A DNA stretch of 64,000 nucleotides from Actinomadura hibisca NBRC 15177 (GCF_001552635.1 NZ_BCRO01000011.1:62001-126000), one strand, 5' to 3'; shown: positions 31,182 through 41,067, numbered from the stretch's first letter. Notes: generated by a model not told the origin, from the sequence alone. Numbers and translations are program-made.

Positions 31182-31293
31182 CGGAGAGCTCGTCGCATTG
31201 TGGCACTTCGGACACGGCCGAGCCGTGGGTGCCCTGGCGGCCAAGTATGGGGTGTGCGTGACGAACAGCTTGCGGGCGGGCATCCTGAGCGGC

Positions 31294-32280
31294 ATGGATT
31301 TCCAGCCCGTCGAGCGTTCCGCGAAGGCGTTCCAGCAGTCGCTGACCTCGCAGGAGATCGCGAGTGTCTGTCGGCGGGCATTCGGGGACACCGCCACGCC
31401 GGTCTCTGCGGTTGAGCTGGGTACGGGGATGTACAACAACATCTACCGCGTGGCCCTGGCCGGACGGGAGCGGCCGGTGATATTGCGGGTCGCGCCGCAC
31501 AAGCAGCGCCAGTTCCGCAGTGAGCGCCGTCTGATGCGCAACGAGTACGCCACCCAGCCCTGGCTGGCGGTGATCGCGCCGCTGATGCCGCAGGTGCTGG
31601 CCGCGGACTGGTCGCACCAGGTGATCGACCGGGACTGGATGATCCAGACTCAGCTGGACGGTGTCCCGGCTCCGGAGCACCTGGGGACCTATCCACGCGC
31701 GGCGTGGCCGGTGTTCTTCCGGCAGATGGGCGCCATCGCCCGCTGCGTGCACGACGTGCGGGGCCCGCGCTTTGGGCCCGTCGGCGGTCCGGGGTACGGG
31801 ACGTGGGGTGAGGCGGTGATCGCGTCGCTGGAGGACATCGCCGCTGACCTGGACGGTGTCGACCTGGACGCGGCCGATGTTCGGAAGGTCGCTGCGGCGG
31901 CCGCGCATGACCGCGCTGTGCTCGACCAGGTCACCGAGCCCAGGCTGCTGACCGGTGACCTGTGGACCGTCAACGCCCTGATGGACCCGGCGGCTTCCGA
32001 ACCGGTGATCACGGGCGTGGTGGACTTCGACCGCGCATGGTTCGGTGATCCCGCCGCTGACTGGACCATCCGCATGGCGACGGCCAAGCAGGACGAGCGG
32101 ACCGCGTTCTGGGAGACCTATGGCGTGCTGGACCGCTCGCCTGCCGCAAAGTGGCGGGCGCGGGTCTACCAGGCCCGGCACCTGGGCGCGATCCGCTTGG
32201 AGCGCCACCGGCTGGCCAAAGCGGACGCGGTCCGCGACAGCTACGGCGCGATGGCCGAGGTGCTGGCCGAACTGGCCTGA
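31294..32280 (+). CDS. APH-fold phosphotransferase
   Basis: 328 residues of the aminoglycoside-phosphotransferase/choline-kinase fold. ELGTGMYNNIYRV is the nucleotide loop and VILRV holds a likely replacement for the ATP-binding Lys. The Brenner motif reads LLTGDLWTVN (catalytic Asp and Mg-binding Asn kept, His replaced by Thr). VVDFDRAWFGDP gives the DxD metal site. Targets of such orphan kinases include antibiotics, sugars and amino alcohols; none can be chosen here. ATG at 31294 fits the family start; GTG at 31258 is possible. It stands between broken genes and is the only intact gene between 31.1 and 33.0 kb. Confidence 0.78.
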   Translation: MDFQPVERSAKAFQQSLTSQEIASVCRRAFGDTATPVSAVELGTGMYNNIYRVALAGRERPVILRVAPHKQRQFRSERRLMRNEYATQPWLAVIAPLMPQVLAADWSHQVIDRDWMIQTQLDGVPAPEHLGTYPRAAWPVFFRQMGAIARCVHDVRGPRFGPVGGPGYGTWGEAVIASLEDIAADLDGVDLDAADVRKVAAAAAHDRAVLDQVTEPRLLTGDLWTVNALMDPAASEPVITGVVDFDRAWFGDPAADWTIRMATAKQDERTAFWETYGVLDRSPAAKWRARVYQARHLGAIRLERHRLAKADAVRDSYGAMAEVLAELA

Positions 32281-32282
32281 AC

Positions 32283-32420
32283 GAGCACGGGGAGCGGCTC
32301 CACGCCGATACGGACCCGCCGCAGGAGCGCATCGGCCCGCTCTTCGATCTCGCTGGCGTCCGGGCCGGTGACCACGAACGATCCCAGCCGGTGTCTGTTG
32401 GCACCCGGTGGGTGGACGGT
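32283..32420 (-). pseudogene. Possible ATP-grasp C-terminal remnant
   Basis: Minus-strand frame with HRLGSFVVTGPDASEIEERA and then ADALLRRVRIGV, which reads like the last helix and strand of ATP-grasp ligases. It has no start, overlaps nothing intact, and abuts the recombinase remnant in another frame. Weakly supported. Confidence 0.3.
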
Positions 32421-32423
32421 GCC

Positions 32424-32577
32424 GCCGATCGCCGTCCGCCTCAAGCTCGGGCCGCACCTTGACGCGGGTGGAGATCTTCTCGGCGAAGATTCGGGGGCAG
32501 CCAGCGGCGCGCAGCGCGGGCAGCTGGCTGTCGAGCTCCTGGCCCTTGGTGGAGCAGCGCGCGTACCCGACGCGGAT
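32424..32577 (-). pseudogene. Serine recombinase (resolvase/invertase) N-terminal remnant
   Basis: IRVGYARCSTKGQELDSQLP followed by ALRAAGCPRIFAEKISTRVK is the start of the serine resolvase catalytic domain, with the nucleophile Ser in the ARxST motif (here RCST). The similarity stops after RPELEAD, near 32424. The rest of the catalytic domain and the DNA-binding domain are gone. It is a trace of a former mobile element. Confidence 0.7.
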
Positions 32578-32833
32578 CGGCGGCGCGGCCGGGCTGATCT
32601 CGGCGGGCGGCACCGGCGGCCGCGCCTGCCATGGCGCGCCGGGCCGGCGCCCGGCTGGGACGGGTACCTCGAGTAGGTCGCGCAGTGCGGGCACCAGGAT
32701 GAACCGGGCGGTGTGGTACTTGGCGGCGACCTTGCCGCCGCGGGTGCGGCGCGGTGAAGGGTGCCATCACCTCGCATGCCGGGCAGTCGTGGGCCTCGAC
32801 GGCGTCGGCCGCCTCATCTGGGGTGAGGTCCAC
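32578..32833 (-). pseudogene. Frameshifted small Cys-containing gene ahead of the recombinase
   Basis: GTG at 32833 encodes DEAADAVEAHDCPACEVMAP. After PHPRR the sense frame moves to GGKVAAKYHTARFILVPALR, which continues in the recombinase frame. A CxxC pair hints at a metal site. One indel near 32757 separates the halves. The family is not identified. Confidence 0.45.
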
Positions 32834-33034
32834 CCGGCCAGCCTCGCAGAACCTTCTCGCACAACCATCGGGTTCTGCGAGGAATTCTGAGAATCGCGAC
32901 CTGGGCGGACACGGCGGCGCCGGGGCGGTTCGCGGGTCTCGCACAACCGGTCATTTATGCGAGCACGAAGAGCGACGGTCGCTGCGCATGACTCCTTTCG
33001 GCCCTGGAGTCACGTTCGGGAGAAACTCGACAGG

Positions 33035-33664
33035 TCATAGGAATGACGGCTTGTCGCCGTCGGTGCCGGGTTTGTTCACTCCGAGGTTCGAGCGCGGCCA
33101 CAGGTCGGGCGAGGCGATGATGTCGGCGACCAGGGCCGCCACGCTCTTGCGGGAGACCTCGGTTCCCTTGAAGGGTTCGTCTTTCCGGGTGAGCTCGTAG
33201 TCGACTTCGTCGGTGTCGGTGAGCCAGGCGGGCCGCAGGATCGTGTAGTCGAGGGAGGAGGCCTCGATGGTGTCGGCGGCGGCGCGGTAGGGCGGGAGCA
33301 TTCCGCCGATCTGCCGCCGGTTCCATTCGCCGAAGGCGCCCGGGACCTCGTCGTAGATCCCCAGCGAGGTGATGAAGATCAGGCGTTGGACGCTCTGTTT
33401 CCGCATCGCCTCGACGATGCGTTCGGCTTGGACGTCGAGGTCGCCTGCAAGGTTGGCGTAGACGATGTCCTGCCCGGCCACGGCATCGGCGAGGCGGTCG
33501 CGGTCCAGTACGTCGCCTTCGACGACCCGGGCTGAGGCGGGCGTGTCGGTGAGGCGGCCGGGGTCGCGTGCGAACAGGGTCAGGTCGGCGTCGTTGTCGG
33601 CGAGCATGCGGGTCGCCTGTTGTGCGATCCGTCCGCCGGCGCCCAGTACCAGCACGTTCGGCAT
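33035..33664 (-). CDS. NAD(P)H-binding atypical SDR
   Basis: 209 residues. The N-terminal [18 protein letters not shown] is a Rossmann nucleotide loop of the NAD(P)-binding_10 family. [16 protein letters not shown] gives the adenine-binding Asp, and [14 protein letters not shown] sits where SDRs carry the active-site Ser and Tyr. Relatives are NADPH-dependent reductases or redox sensors of unknown substrate. ATG at 33664 was chosen because the Rossmann strand begins at residue 3. It lies 67 bp downstream of the hydrolase gene on the same strand; the two may be co-transcribed. Confidence 0.83.
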   Translation of the reverse strand: MPNVLVLGAGGRIAQQATRMLADNDADLTLFARDPGRLTDTPASARVVEGDVLDRDRLADAVAGQDIVYANLAGDLDVQAERIVEAMRKQSVQRLIFITSLGIYDEVPGAFGEWNRRQIGGMLPPYRAAADTIEASSLDYTILRPAWLTDTDEVDYELTRKDEPFKGTEVSRKSVAALVADIIASPDLWPRSNLGVNKPGTDGDKPSFL

Positions 33665-33731
33665 GGCAGCGTCCTCCCCGATGGTCTCTCTGGAGGGCGC
33701 AGCCATCCCGCCGCCCTCTGCGGGTTCTGGA

Positions 33732-34649
33732 TCACTGGAGGTGCTTGTCGAACCAGTTGATCAGGACTTCGGGGTGTTCGCCGAAGTAGTTGTAGCCACG
33801 GAACCGCTGGTCGGTGCCGCGGATCCAGTGCAGGTCCTTGTCGGCGACCGGCAGGGCATCGTAGATCGACTGGACGTCCTCGGGGCGGGTCATGGTGTCG
33901 TCGTGGACCTGCGCGACGAGCGTGGGGACGGTGACCGCCTTGACGTGCTCGATGGGGGACTGCTCGTCCAAGTGGAACCCGGTCCGCTCGTGCACGGCCT
34001 TGTCGAACTTGGCGAACCCGTCGGCCATGCCGATGCCCTTGACGAACTCCTCGATCACGGGGCGCGCCGAGACCGGTTGCAACATGACCATCGCCTGGAT
34101 CTCGGAGAACTCTTCGGGGTGGGTGGACCAGGCCACGGCGGTGGAGTCAGCGCCCAGGCACACCGACAGCAGGACCTTCCTCATGCTTCGGGTGTCGGGC
34201 CGCGAGGCGGCGTAGCGCAACGAGCCGATGACGTCGCGGTACTCGCGCAGCCCGATTCCGGTGATCCCGCCGTTGCCCTGACCGCTCATGCCGTGGTTGC
34301 GGATGTCGTAGGCCAGGACGTTGTAGCCGGCGTCGTGCAAGGCCCGGTACTCGGGCAGGAAGCTCACCTCGAAGCCGCCCAGGCCGCTGAACTCCGGGAG
34401 ATGCCCGGGGTACCCGTACCGGTTGCCCGGCAGGAAGTGATTGTGGATGACGAGCTTGTCCGAATCGGCCGGGATGAACCAGCCCTCCAGCGGCACGCCG
34501 TCCATCGAGGGGAAGAAGACGTCCTCGTACTCCAGCCCCACCTCGTCGGGGCGGCGCAGCACCGGTGCGCGGCGCCCCGCGGTCGTGCCGGTGGTCCACA
34601 GCTGGACGAAGTCGTCGAACGCCGCCTGAGCCTTATGGTCTTCCGCCAT
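33732..34649 (-). CDS. Alpha/beta hydrolase with a cysteine at the nucleophile elbow
   Basis: 305 residues. FNHDF-like strands are replaced by [20 protein letters not shown] (oxyanion region), [12 protein letters not shown] marks the turn before the elbow, and the elbow itself reads SVCLGADS. This puts Cys where Ser is usual, as in dienelactone hydrolases. [16 protein letters not shown] supplies a likely Asp and [20 protein letters not shown] the His. The substrate is unknown. AAGGAG stands 9 bp before ATG 34649, which rules out the longer start. It may share a transcript with the SDR gene. Confidence 0.8.
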   Translation of the reverse strand: MAEDHKAQAAFDDFVQLWTTGTTAGRRAPVLRRPDEVGLEYEDVFFPSMDGVPLEGWFIPADSDKLVIHNHFLPGNRYGYPGHLPEFSGLGGFEVSFLPEYRALHDAGYNVLAYDIRNHGMSGQGNGGITGIGLREYRDVIGSLRYAASRPDTRSMRKVLLSVCLGADSTAVAWSTHPEEFSEIQAMVMLQPVSARPVIEEFVKGIGMADGFAKFDKAVHERTGFHLDEQSPIEHVKAVTVPTLVAQVHDDTMTRPEDVQSIYDALPVADKDLHWIRGTDQRFRGYNYFGEHPEVLINWFDKHLQ

Positions 34650-34963
34650 CGTGATCTTCTCCTTGAACATCTGCCCCGCAGGGCTTTCTGCCGGCATACC
34701 CGGTGGACGGCTCGTGATTCCCAGCGAACAGAGCCCGGCCCCAAAACCGGTTGAAGCCCGGCCGGCCGACGCATCCCGCTGACACCGGCTACCGCATCGA
34801 GGCGTACGGCGCGGTCAGGCCGGGTTCGGCCGCGATCGGCTTATCAGCGCCGCGCCGTCATCGCGGTGGCCGTCCACGCCGCCAGCAGCTGAAGGCGCTC
34901 TGCGGTCGGTGAGGAGGCCTGCCTCGGGGCCGGACGCGTTCAGCAGGAGCACGCCCGGCCGGT

Positions 34964-35190
34964 TCACGACAGGTAGTCCTCGAAGCCGCCGGTGTGGTGG
35001 GTGTCCAGCGTGAAGCAGTGGAAGCCGCCCCCGGATGGGCGGTGCAGGGCCACCATCCGGACGTGCTGACCTACGTGGCGCCAGACGGGCTGAGGAGCCC
35101 GATCATCTGCGCGGCGGGCTCCAGCGGGACCGCGACGGCCGTGAGCTCTGGATCGTCCACGTGGAGGACCAGCGCTGAAGTCTCACCCGC
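34964..35190 (-). pseudogene. Frameshifted 3' gene remnant of unknown family
   Basis: Two minus-strand pieces read as one protein end: DPELTAVAVPLEPAAQMIGL (then LSPSG), and after a one-base shift near 35072 HVRMVALHRPSGGGFHCFTL through TGGFEDYLS and a stop at 34964. No start or 5' part is recognisable. The remaining 34650-34963 holds no convincing gene, and the stretch from 35191 to the secreted-protein gene at 35426 shows nothing further. Confidence 0.4.
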
Positions 35191-35425
35191 GCGAGCGGTG
35201 GTCCGCGTCCGGCTTCGGCCAAGGATGGATGCGGCGGAGCCGGAGGAATTGCGGTCGATGGAGATCCAATGGCGACCATGTGGGTGTCCTCCGGTCGTTG
35301 GCCGGGACATCTCCTCGGCGTGTCGACCGTTATAAGCCAGTGAATACTGGCGCATTTTCGTGAACGCCTGTGGAGTGGGGGTGAGCGGGCTGGAGCCACC
35401 GGCCCGCCGCACAGAAGGGACTGCG

Positions 35426-35788
35426 ATGGACGCCACTACGAGGCGGATCGCACTCGGATCAGCCGTCGCCGTGGGCACCCTCGCCCTGGCCACCGCCACG
35501 GCCATGCCCGTCAGCGCCCACGACGCCTCCGTCTCCTACGTCAACCGCGGGTACGGCGGTGTCACCAACAGCCACACCCGCGTCTACGCCTGCGACACCA
35601 ACGCCGACGGCCTCGGCATCCGCACCGAGTTCTACGCCAACGGCCAGTTCAACTGGGTCGGCGACGGTAACGGCAGCGCCTCCGGGTGCGGGGCCATCAG
35701 AACGCCGTCCGGATGGCGGGTCACGTCCTTCCGCGTCTGCGTCGGCCCCAACACCACGACCAACTGCACCAGGTGGGTCGCCGCCTGA
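35426..35788 (+). CDS. Small secreted cysteine-containing protein
   Basis: 120 residues with a signal peptide (TLALATATAMPVSA, cut around 28). The mature part is ~90 residues with four cysteines (YACDT, SGCGA, RVCVG, NCTRW), which probably form two disulfides, and no acidic or basic bias. It looks like the small extracellular proteins of unknown function common in actinomycetes. GAAGGGA precedes the ATG at 35426. A terminator hairpin follows directly. Confidence 0.75.
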   Translation: MDATTRRIALGSAVAVGTLALATATAMPVSAHDASVSYVNRGYGGVTNSHTRVYACDTNADGLGIRTEFYANGQFNWVGDGNGSASGCGAIRTPSGWRVTSFRVCVGPNTTTNCTRWVAA

Positions 35789-35794
35789 ACCCGG

Positions 35795-35828
35795 CCTGGC
35801 CTGGGGCGCGCCGACGTCCCAGGCCAGG
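35795..35828 (+). terminator. Terminator of the small secreted-protein gene
   Basis: Perfect 11-bp stem CCTGGCCTGGG / CCCAGGCCAGG with a 12-base loop. It separates this gene from the hypoxia-type operon. Confidence 0.75.
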
Positions 35829-35873
35829 CGGCCGTCAAGTCCACCGCGCTCCTTAACGAACCTGCCTCGTTCC

Positions 35874-35887
35874 GGGACCAAGGTCCC
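35874..35887. promoter_or_regulatory. DosR/DevR-like palindrome
   Basis: GGGACC-AA-GGTCCC, a perfect 14-bp palindrome 80 bp upstream of the nitroreductase ATG. It resembles the mycobacterial DosR core GGGACT-WW-AGTCCC. The downstream gene set is also DosR-like. Confidence 0.6.
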
Positions 35888-35966
35888 ACTCCTTGTGATC
35901 CTTCGCCCCTGCCTCCGCCCCCGCCCCCGGTGGTGGGCTGGGATCAGCGACGAGCAAGGAGCCGAC

Positions 35967-36968
35967 ATGACACGCGAACCCGCCTCCGGGCGCACCGACA
36001 AGGACCTCAGGGCTGCCATCGACGCCGCCGTCTGGGCCCCCTCGGTGCACAACACCCAGCCGTGGCGGTTCTCGGTGCGCGGGTCCACCATCAGCCTGCG
36101 CGCCGACGCCGACCGGCGGCTGGAGGTCGCCGACCCCGACGGTCGCGAGATGCTGCTCAGCTGCGGGGCGGCCCTCTACACGTTGCGCCTCGCGCTGCGC
36201 GCCGAGGGCTACCGGCCCGAGACCGTCGTGCTGCCCGACCCCGACCGGCCGCACCTGGTCGCCGACGTCCACGTGGCCGAGGGCGACGCCATCGAGGACG
36301 CCGACGTGCGCCGCCTGTACGCCCAGATCGAGCGGCGGCGCACCCATCGCGGCGCCTTCGTCGACGAGCCGGTGGGCGCGCCCGTCCTCGCGGGCCTGCA
36401 CTACGAGGCCGAGGCCGAAGGTGCCCGTCTCGTCCAGGCGATCGAGATGCACACCAAGGGCGCCCTGGCCGCGCTCACCCAGGCCGCCGACCACGTGCAG
36501 CGCCGCAGCCGCCAGTACATGAGCGAGACCGCCCGCTGGGCCCCCGCCCCCGGCAGCACCCGCGCCGAGGGCGTGCCCCAGGAGTCCTACCCGCAGCAGT
36601 CGCCGCGCACCGAGCCGCACTTCCCGACGCGCGACTTCGCCCGCGGCCACGGCTGGGGCGTGCACGTCGAGCCGCCCGAGGACGCTCTGCTCACCGGCGC
36701 CGTCCTGCTGCTGGTCACCGGCTCCGACGAGCCGCGCGACTGGGTCCGCGCCGGGCAGGCCCTGCAACGTGTGTTGCTGCGCGCCACCGAGGCCGGGTTG
36801 GCGGCCGCGTTCCACACGCAGGCCCTGGAGATCCCCGAGCTGCGCGACTTCGTCCGTGACCGGTTCTGCGCGGGCGCGCATCCGCAGATGATCCTGCGGT
36901 TGGGCACGGCGGCCGGGCCCGGGTTCGCCACCGTGCGGCGCGCCGCCGACGTGACCGAGGAAGGCTGA
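35967..36968 (+). CDS. Acg-like nitroreductase-family protein
   Basis: 333 residues. The N-terminal AAVWAPSVHNTQPWRFSV is the hallmark of the Acg/Rv2032-type nitroreductase fold, which binds FMN with a lid and in mycobacteria belongs to the DosR dormancy regulon. FHTQALEIPELRDFVRDRF and HPQMILRLGTA form the C-terminal half. Acg proteins may store flavin rather than reduce nitro compounds, so the activity is open. AAGGAG precedes the ATG. cydA follows after 7 bp, so this is the first gene of an operon with the bd oxidase. Confidence 0.85.
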   Translation: MTREPASGRTDKDLRAAIDAAVWAPSVHNTQPWRFSVRGSTISLRADADRRLEVADPDGREMLLSCGAALYTLRLALRAEGYRPETVVLPDPDRPHLVADVHVAEGDAIEDADVRRLYAQIERRRTHRGAFVDEPVGAPVLAGLHYEAEAEGARLVQAIEMHTKGALAALTQAADHVQRRSRQYMSETARWAPAPGSTRAEGVPQESYPQQSPRTEPHFPTRDFARGHGWGVHVEPPEDALLTGAVLLLVTGSDEPRDWVRAGQALQRVLLRATEAGLAAAFHTQALEIPELRDFVRDRFCAGAHPQMILRLGTAAGPGFATVRRAADVTEEG

Positions 36969-36975
36969 CCCGCCG

Positions 36976-38364
36976 GTGAACGCACTGGACCTGTCCCGCT
37001 GGCAGTTCGGGATCACCACCGTCTACCACTTCGTGTTCGTCCCGCTCACCATCGGGCTGTCGCTGCTGGTCGCGGGCATGCAGACCGCCTGGCGGCGCAC
37101 CGGGAACCCCGCCCACCTGCGGATGACCAGGTTCTTCGGCAAGCTCTTCCTGATCAACTTCGCGGTGGGCGTGGTCACCGGGATCGTGCAGGAGTTCCAG
37201 TTCGGCATGAACTGGTCGGCCTACTCGCGGTTCGTCGGCGACGTGTTCGGCGCGCCGCTGGCCATGGAGGGGCTGCTCGCGTTCTTCCTGGAGTCCACCT
37301 TCCTCGGACTGTGGATCTTCGGGTGGGACCGGTTGTCGCCCCGGCTGCACCTGGCCACGATCTGGATCGCCGCGATCGGCTCCAACGTGTCGGCCTACTT
37401 CATCCTGGCCGCCAACTCCTGGATGCAGCACCCGGTCGGCTACCGCATCAACCCCGAGACCAACCGCGCTGAGCTGACCAGCATTTGGAAGCTGCTCACC
37501 AACTCCACCGCGCTGGTGACGTTCCCGCACGTGTTGTTCGGGGCGTTCCTCACCGCCGGGCTGTTCGTCATCGGCATCAGCGCCTGGCAGCTCGCCCGGG
37601 GCCGCGACGCGACGGTGTTCCGGCCCGCGCTGCGGGCGGGGCTGGCGGTCTCGCTGGTCGCCGCGCTCGGCGTCACCGTCTCCGGCGACGTCCAGGCCCG
37701 CATCATGACCGAGCAGCAGCCCATGAAGATGGCCGCCGCCGAAGCGCTGTACGACACCACCGCGCCCGCCTCGTTCTCGCTGTTCACGGTCGGCTCGCTG
37801 GACGGCGGCCGGGAGTTGTGGAGCCTGCGGGTGCCGCACGTGTTGTCGTTCATGGCCACCGGCGACCCGGACGGGCGCGTCGAGGGCATCAACGACGTGC
37901 AGCGCCAGTACGAGGCGGCCTACGGTCCCGGCAGCTACAAGCCGGTCGTGCCGGTCACCTACTGGAGCTTCCGCTTCATGATCGGGTTCGGGGCGCTGGC
38001 CGGGCTGCTCGCGCTCGCCGGGCTCTGGCTGACACGCTGGGGCCGCACCCCCACCGGACGCTGGTTCGCGCGCCTGGCGCTCGCGGCGATCGCGCTGCCC
38101 TACCTCGCCAACACCATGGGCTGGATCTTCACCGAGATGGGTCGCCAGCCCTGGGTGGTGGCCGGGGTCCTGCGCACCCGCGACGGCGTGTCCCCGTCGG
38201 TCGGGTCCGGCGAGGTCGTCACTTCCCTGGTCGTGTTCACCCTGCTCTACGCGGTGCTCGCCGCCGTCGCCGGGGCCCTGATGGTCCGGCACGTGCGGCA
38301 AGGGCCGCCGCCGGAGGACCAGACGCCCGCGGCCGACGAGCCGATGCCCGCCTTCTCGTACTGA
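36976..38364 (+). CDS. cydA: Cytochrome bd quinol oxidase subunit I
   Basis: 462 residues, membrane-bound. The heme b595 ligand His lies in TTVYHFVFVPLTIG, and the b558 ligands are the His in TFPHVLFGAFLTAG plus a later Met. GRQPW marks the quinol-binding Q loop, which is short as in other actinobacteria. Nine or so membrane segments are visible. CydAB oxidises menaquinol and reduces O2 with high affinity, which is useful at low oxygen or under nitric oxide and sulfide. It starts with GTG 7 bp after the nitroreductase stop and is followed by cydB after 19 bp. Confidence 0.96.
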   Translation: MNALDLSRWQFGITTVYHFVFVPLTIGLSLLVAGMQTAWRRTGNPAHLRMTRFFGKLFLINFAVGVVTGIVQEFQFGMNWSAYSRFVGDVFGAPLAMEGLLAFFLESTFLGLWIFGWDRLSPRLHLATIWIAAIGSNVSAYFILAANSWMQHPVGYRINPETNRAELTSIWKLLTNSTALVTFPHVLFGAFLTAGLFVIGISAWQLARGRDATVFRPALRAGLAVSLVAALGVTVSGDVQARIMTEQQPMKMAAAEALYDTTAPASFSLFTVGSLDGGRELWSLRVPHVLSFMATGDPDGRVEGINDVQRQYEAAYGPGSYKPVVPVTYWSFRFMIGFGALAGLLALAGLWLTRWGRTPTGRWFARLALAAIALPYLANTMGWIFTEMGRQPWVVAGVLRTRDGVSPSVGSGEVVTSLVVFTLLYAVLAAVAGALMVRHVRQGPPPEDQTPAADEPMPAFSY

Positions 38365-38383
38365 TCTCCGGAGACCCAAGGCC

Positions 38384-39421
38384 ATGGAACTCACCACCGT
38401 CTGGTTCCTGCTCATCGCCGTGTTGTGGACCGGCTACTTCGTCCTGGAGGGCTTCGACTTCGGCGTCGGGGTGCTGCTGCCGGTGCTCGGCGCGCGCTCG
38501 GCCGCGCACGCCGACACCGACCGCCGCATCATGATCAACACGATCGGGCCGGTCTGGGACGGCAACGAGGTGTGGCTGCTGGTGGCGGGCGGCGCGACCT
38601 TCGCCGCCTTCCCCGAGTGGTACGCCACCCTGTTCAGCGGCTTCTACCTGCCGCTGCTGCTGATCCTGGCCGCGCTGATCGCCCGCGGCGTCGCCTTCGA
38701 GTTCCGCGGCAAGGCCGACGATCCGCGCTGGCGGCGCGCCTGGGACCACGCGATCTTCTGGGGGTCGCTGGTCCCGGCGTTCCTGTGGGGTGTCGCGTTC
38801 GCCAACATCCTGCGCGGTGTCCCGATCGACGCCGACCACCAGTACACCGGCGGCCTGCTGAACCTGCTCAACCCCTACGCGCTGCTCGGCGGCCTCACCA
38901 CGCTGGCGGTGTTCACCCTGCACGGCGCGGTGTTCCTGGCGCTGAAGACCGACGGCGAGGTCCGCTACCGCGCCCGCGCCCTGATCGAGCGGATGTGGCT
39001 CCCGACGGCGGCGGTCGCCGTGGCGTTCCTCGTCGCCACCCAGCTCCAGCACGGCCGCGCCCTCACCTGGGTCACCGCCGCCGTCGCCGCCGCGGCGCTG
39101 GTCGGCGGGGTCGCGGCGGCGCTGCGCGGCCGCGAGGGGATCGCCTTCACCGGCACGGCCGTCGCGATCGTGGCGACCGTCGCCACGCTGTTCGGCGACC
39201 TGTGGCCGAACGTGATGCCGTCCTCCACCAGCGCCGCGTTCAGCCTGACCGTGCACAACGCCGCCTCCACCCCCTACACCCTGACCGTCATGACGTGGGT
39301 CGCGGTCGTCTTCACGCCGCTGGTGCTGCTCTACCAGGGCTGGACCTACTGGGTGTTCCGGCAGCGGATCACCCGCACCGCGATCACGCCCGTCCCGGCC
39401 GCCGACGAGGCTGCCCGGTGA
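38384..39421 (+). CDS. cydB: Cytochrome bd quinol oxidase subunit II
   Basis: 345 residues, eight predicted membrane helices. FVLEGFDFGVGVLLP at the N terminus and WDGNEVWLLVAGGATFAAFP are typical CydB motifs. It forms the heterodimer with CydA. The stop codon overlaps the GTG of cydD, so the assembly transporter is translated together with the oxidase. Confidence 0.95.
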   Translation: MELTTVWFLLIAVLWTGYFVLEGFDFGVGVLLPVLGARSAAHADTDRRIMINTIGPVWDGNEVWLLVAGGATFAAFPEWYATLFSGFYLPLLLILAALIARGVAFEFRGKADDPRWRRAWDHAIFWGSLVPAFLWGVAFANILRGVPIDADHQYTGGLLNLLNPYALLGGLTTLAVFTLHGAVFLALKTDGEVRYRARALIERMWLPTAAVAVAFLVATQLQHGRALTWVTAAVAAAALVGGVAAALRGREGIAFTGTAVAIVATVATLFGDLWPNVMPSSTSAAFSLTVHNAASTPYTLTVMTWVAVVFTPLVLLYQGWTYWVFRQRITRTAITPVPAADEAAR

Positions 39422-41067
39422 AGCCTCTCGACCCGCGCCTGCTGCGCCGGGCCCGCGCCGCGCGCGCCTTCCTGGCCGCGTCGGCGGTGTCGGGCCTGGT
39501 CACCACGGGCCTGATCGTGGCGCAGGCGGTGCTGCTGGCCGACGTGCTGGCCGGGGCGTTCGCCGGACGGACCGCCGCCGCGCTGACGCCGTCGCTGCTG
39601 GCCCTGCTGGCGATCGCGGCGGCGCGGGCAGCCGTCGCCTGGGCGGCCGAGGCCCTCGCGCACCGGTCGGCCGCCGCCGTCAAGACGCGCCTGCGCCGCG
39701 ACCTGGCCGCGCACGCGCTGCGCCTCGGGCCCGGCCGCCGCGCGGGCGGCGGGCCGGGCGAGCTGGCCGTCCTCGCCTCCCGAGGCCTGGACGCGCTGGA
39801 CGCCTACTTCGCCCGCTACCTGCCGCAACTCGTCCTGGCGTGCCTGGTACCGGTCGCGGTCCTCGCCGTGACCGTCCGCGCCGACCCGCTGTCAGCGCTG
39901 GTCATCGCGCTCACCCTGCCGCTGGTTCCGATCTTCATGATCCTGGTGGGGCTGCACACCCGCGCCCGCACCGAACGGCAGTGGTTGCTGCTGGAGCGCC
40001 TGGGCGGCCACTTCCTCGACGTGGTCGAGGGCCTGGCCACGTTGAAGGTCTTCGGCCGTGCCAAGGCGCAGGCCGCCGTGATCGGCGACATCACCGCCGC
40101 CCATCGCCGGGCGACCATGCGCACGTTGCGGGTGGCGTTCCTGTCGGCGTTCGTGCTGGAGCTGCTGGCCACGCTGGCGGTCGCCGTCGTCGCGGTCGAG
40201 GTCGGGCTGCGACTGCTGGGCGGCGGCATCGACTACCGGACCGCGCTGCTGGTGCTGCTGCTGGCGCCCGAGGCGTACCTGCCGCTACGCAACGTTGGCG
40301 CGCAGTATCACGCGAGCTTGGAGGGCGTCACCGCCGCCGAACGTGTTCTCGACGTGCTGGACGCTCCCGTTCCTGAGGGCTTGGCGACGGGGGAGGGGCC
40401 CGCCCGTCCCAGCCTGGCGAACGTCACCGTGCGTTACCCCGATCGGGACCGCCCCGCCCTGTCCGACGTCACCCTTGACCTTCGCGACGGGGAACGCCTG
40501 GTCGTCACCGGCCCCAGTGGCGCAGGGAAGAGCACGCTGCTGGCGCTGCTGCTGCGCTTCGTCGAGCCGTCCGAGGGCACCACGGGCTTCGGGCACGTCC
40601 CTGCCGAGCAGTGGCGACGCGGCGTCTCCTGGGTGCCGCAGCAGCCGCACCTGTTCGACGCCAGCGTGGCCGACAACATCCGGCTCGGCGCGCCCGACGC
40701 CGACGACGCCGCCGTGTGCCGCGCCGCCCACCTGGCCGGGGCCGCCGCCTTCATCGAGGAGCTGCCGCAGGGCTACGCCACCCCCGTCGGGGAACGCGGC
40801 GCGCGCCTGTCCAGCGGCCAGCGGCAACGCCTGGCGCTGGCCCGCGCGTTCCTGCGCGACGCGCCCCTGCTGCTGCTCGACGAGCCCACCGCCCACCTGG
40901 ACGGCGGCACCGCCCGCGAGATCCGCGACACCGTCGAACGGCTCATGGCGGGCCGCACCGTCGTGCTCGTCACCCACGACCACACCTGGACGCGGGCCGC
41001 CGACCGCGTCGCCGAACTCCGCGACGGCCGCCTGACCGTCCACGAACCCCTGGCGGTGCCGGCATGA
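39418..41067 (+). CDS. cydD: Thiol-exporting ABC transporter subunit CydD
   Basis: 549 residues. Six membrane helices occupy roughly the first 320 residues. The ATPase domain has Walker A GPSGAGKST, signature LSSGQRQRLALARAFL and Walker B LLLLDEPTAHLD. CydDC exports glutathione/cysteine in E. coli and binds heme; it is needed for bd oxidase assembly. The GTG start overlaps the cydB stop, and the ATG of cydC overlaps its stop. Confidence 0.93.
   Translation: MKPLDPRLLRRARAARAFLAASAVSGLVTTGLIVAQAVLLADVLAGAFAGRTAAALTPSLLALLAIAAARAAVAWAAEALAHRSAAAVKTRLRRDLAAHALRLGPGRRAGGGPGELAVLASRGLDALDAYFARYLPQLVLACLVPVAVLAVTVRADPLSALVIALTLPLVPIFMILVGLHTRARTERQWLLLERLGGHFLDVVEGLATLKVFGRAKAQAAVIGDITAAHRRATMRTLRVAFLSAFVLELLATLAVAVVAVEVGLRLLGGGIDYRTALLVLLLAPEAYLPLRNVGAQYHASLEGVTAAERVLDVLDAPVPEGLATGEGPARPSLANVTVRYPDRDRPALSDVTLDLRDGERLVVTGPSGAGKSTLLALLLRFVEPSEGTTGFGHVPAEQWRRGVSWVPQQPHLFDASVADNIRLGAPDADDAAVCRAAHLAGAAAFIEELPQGYATPVGERGARLSSGQRQRLALARAFLRDAPLLLLDEPTAHLDGGTAREIRDTVERLMAGRTVVLVTHDHTWTRAADRVAELRDGRLTVHEPLAVPA

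Noticed and set aside
38425..39417. In-frame upstream extension of cydD
   Set aside because: It lies in cydB in another frame. The GTG at 39418 overlapping the cydB stop is the natural start.
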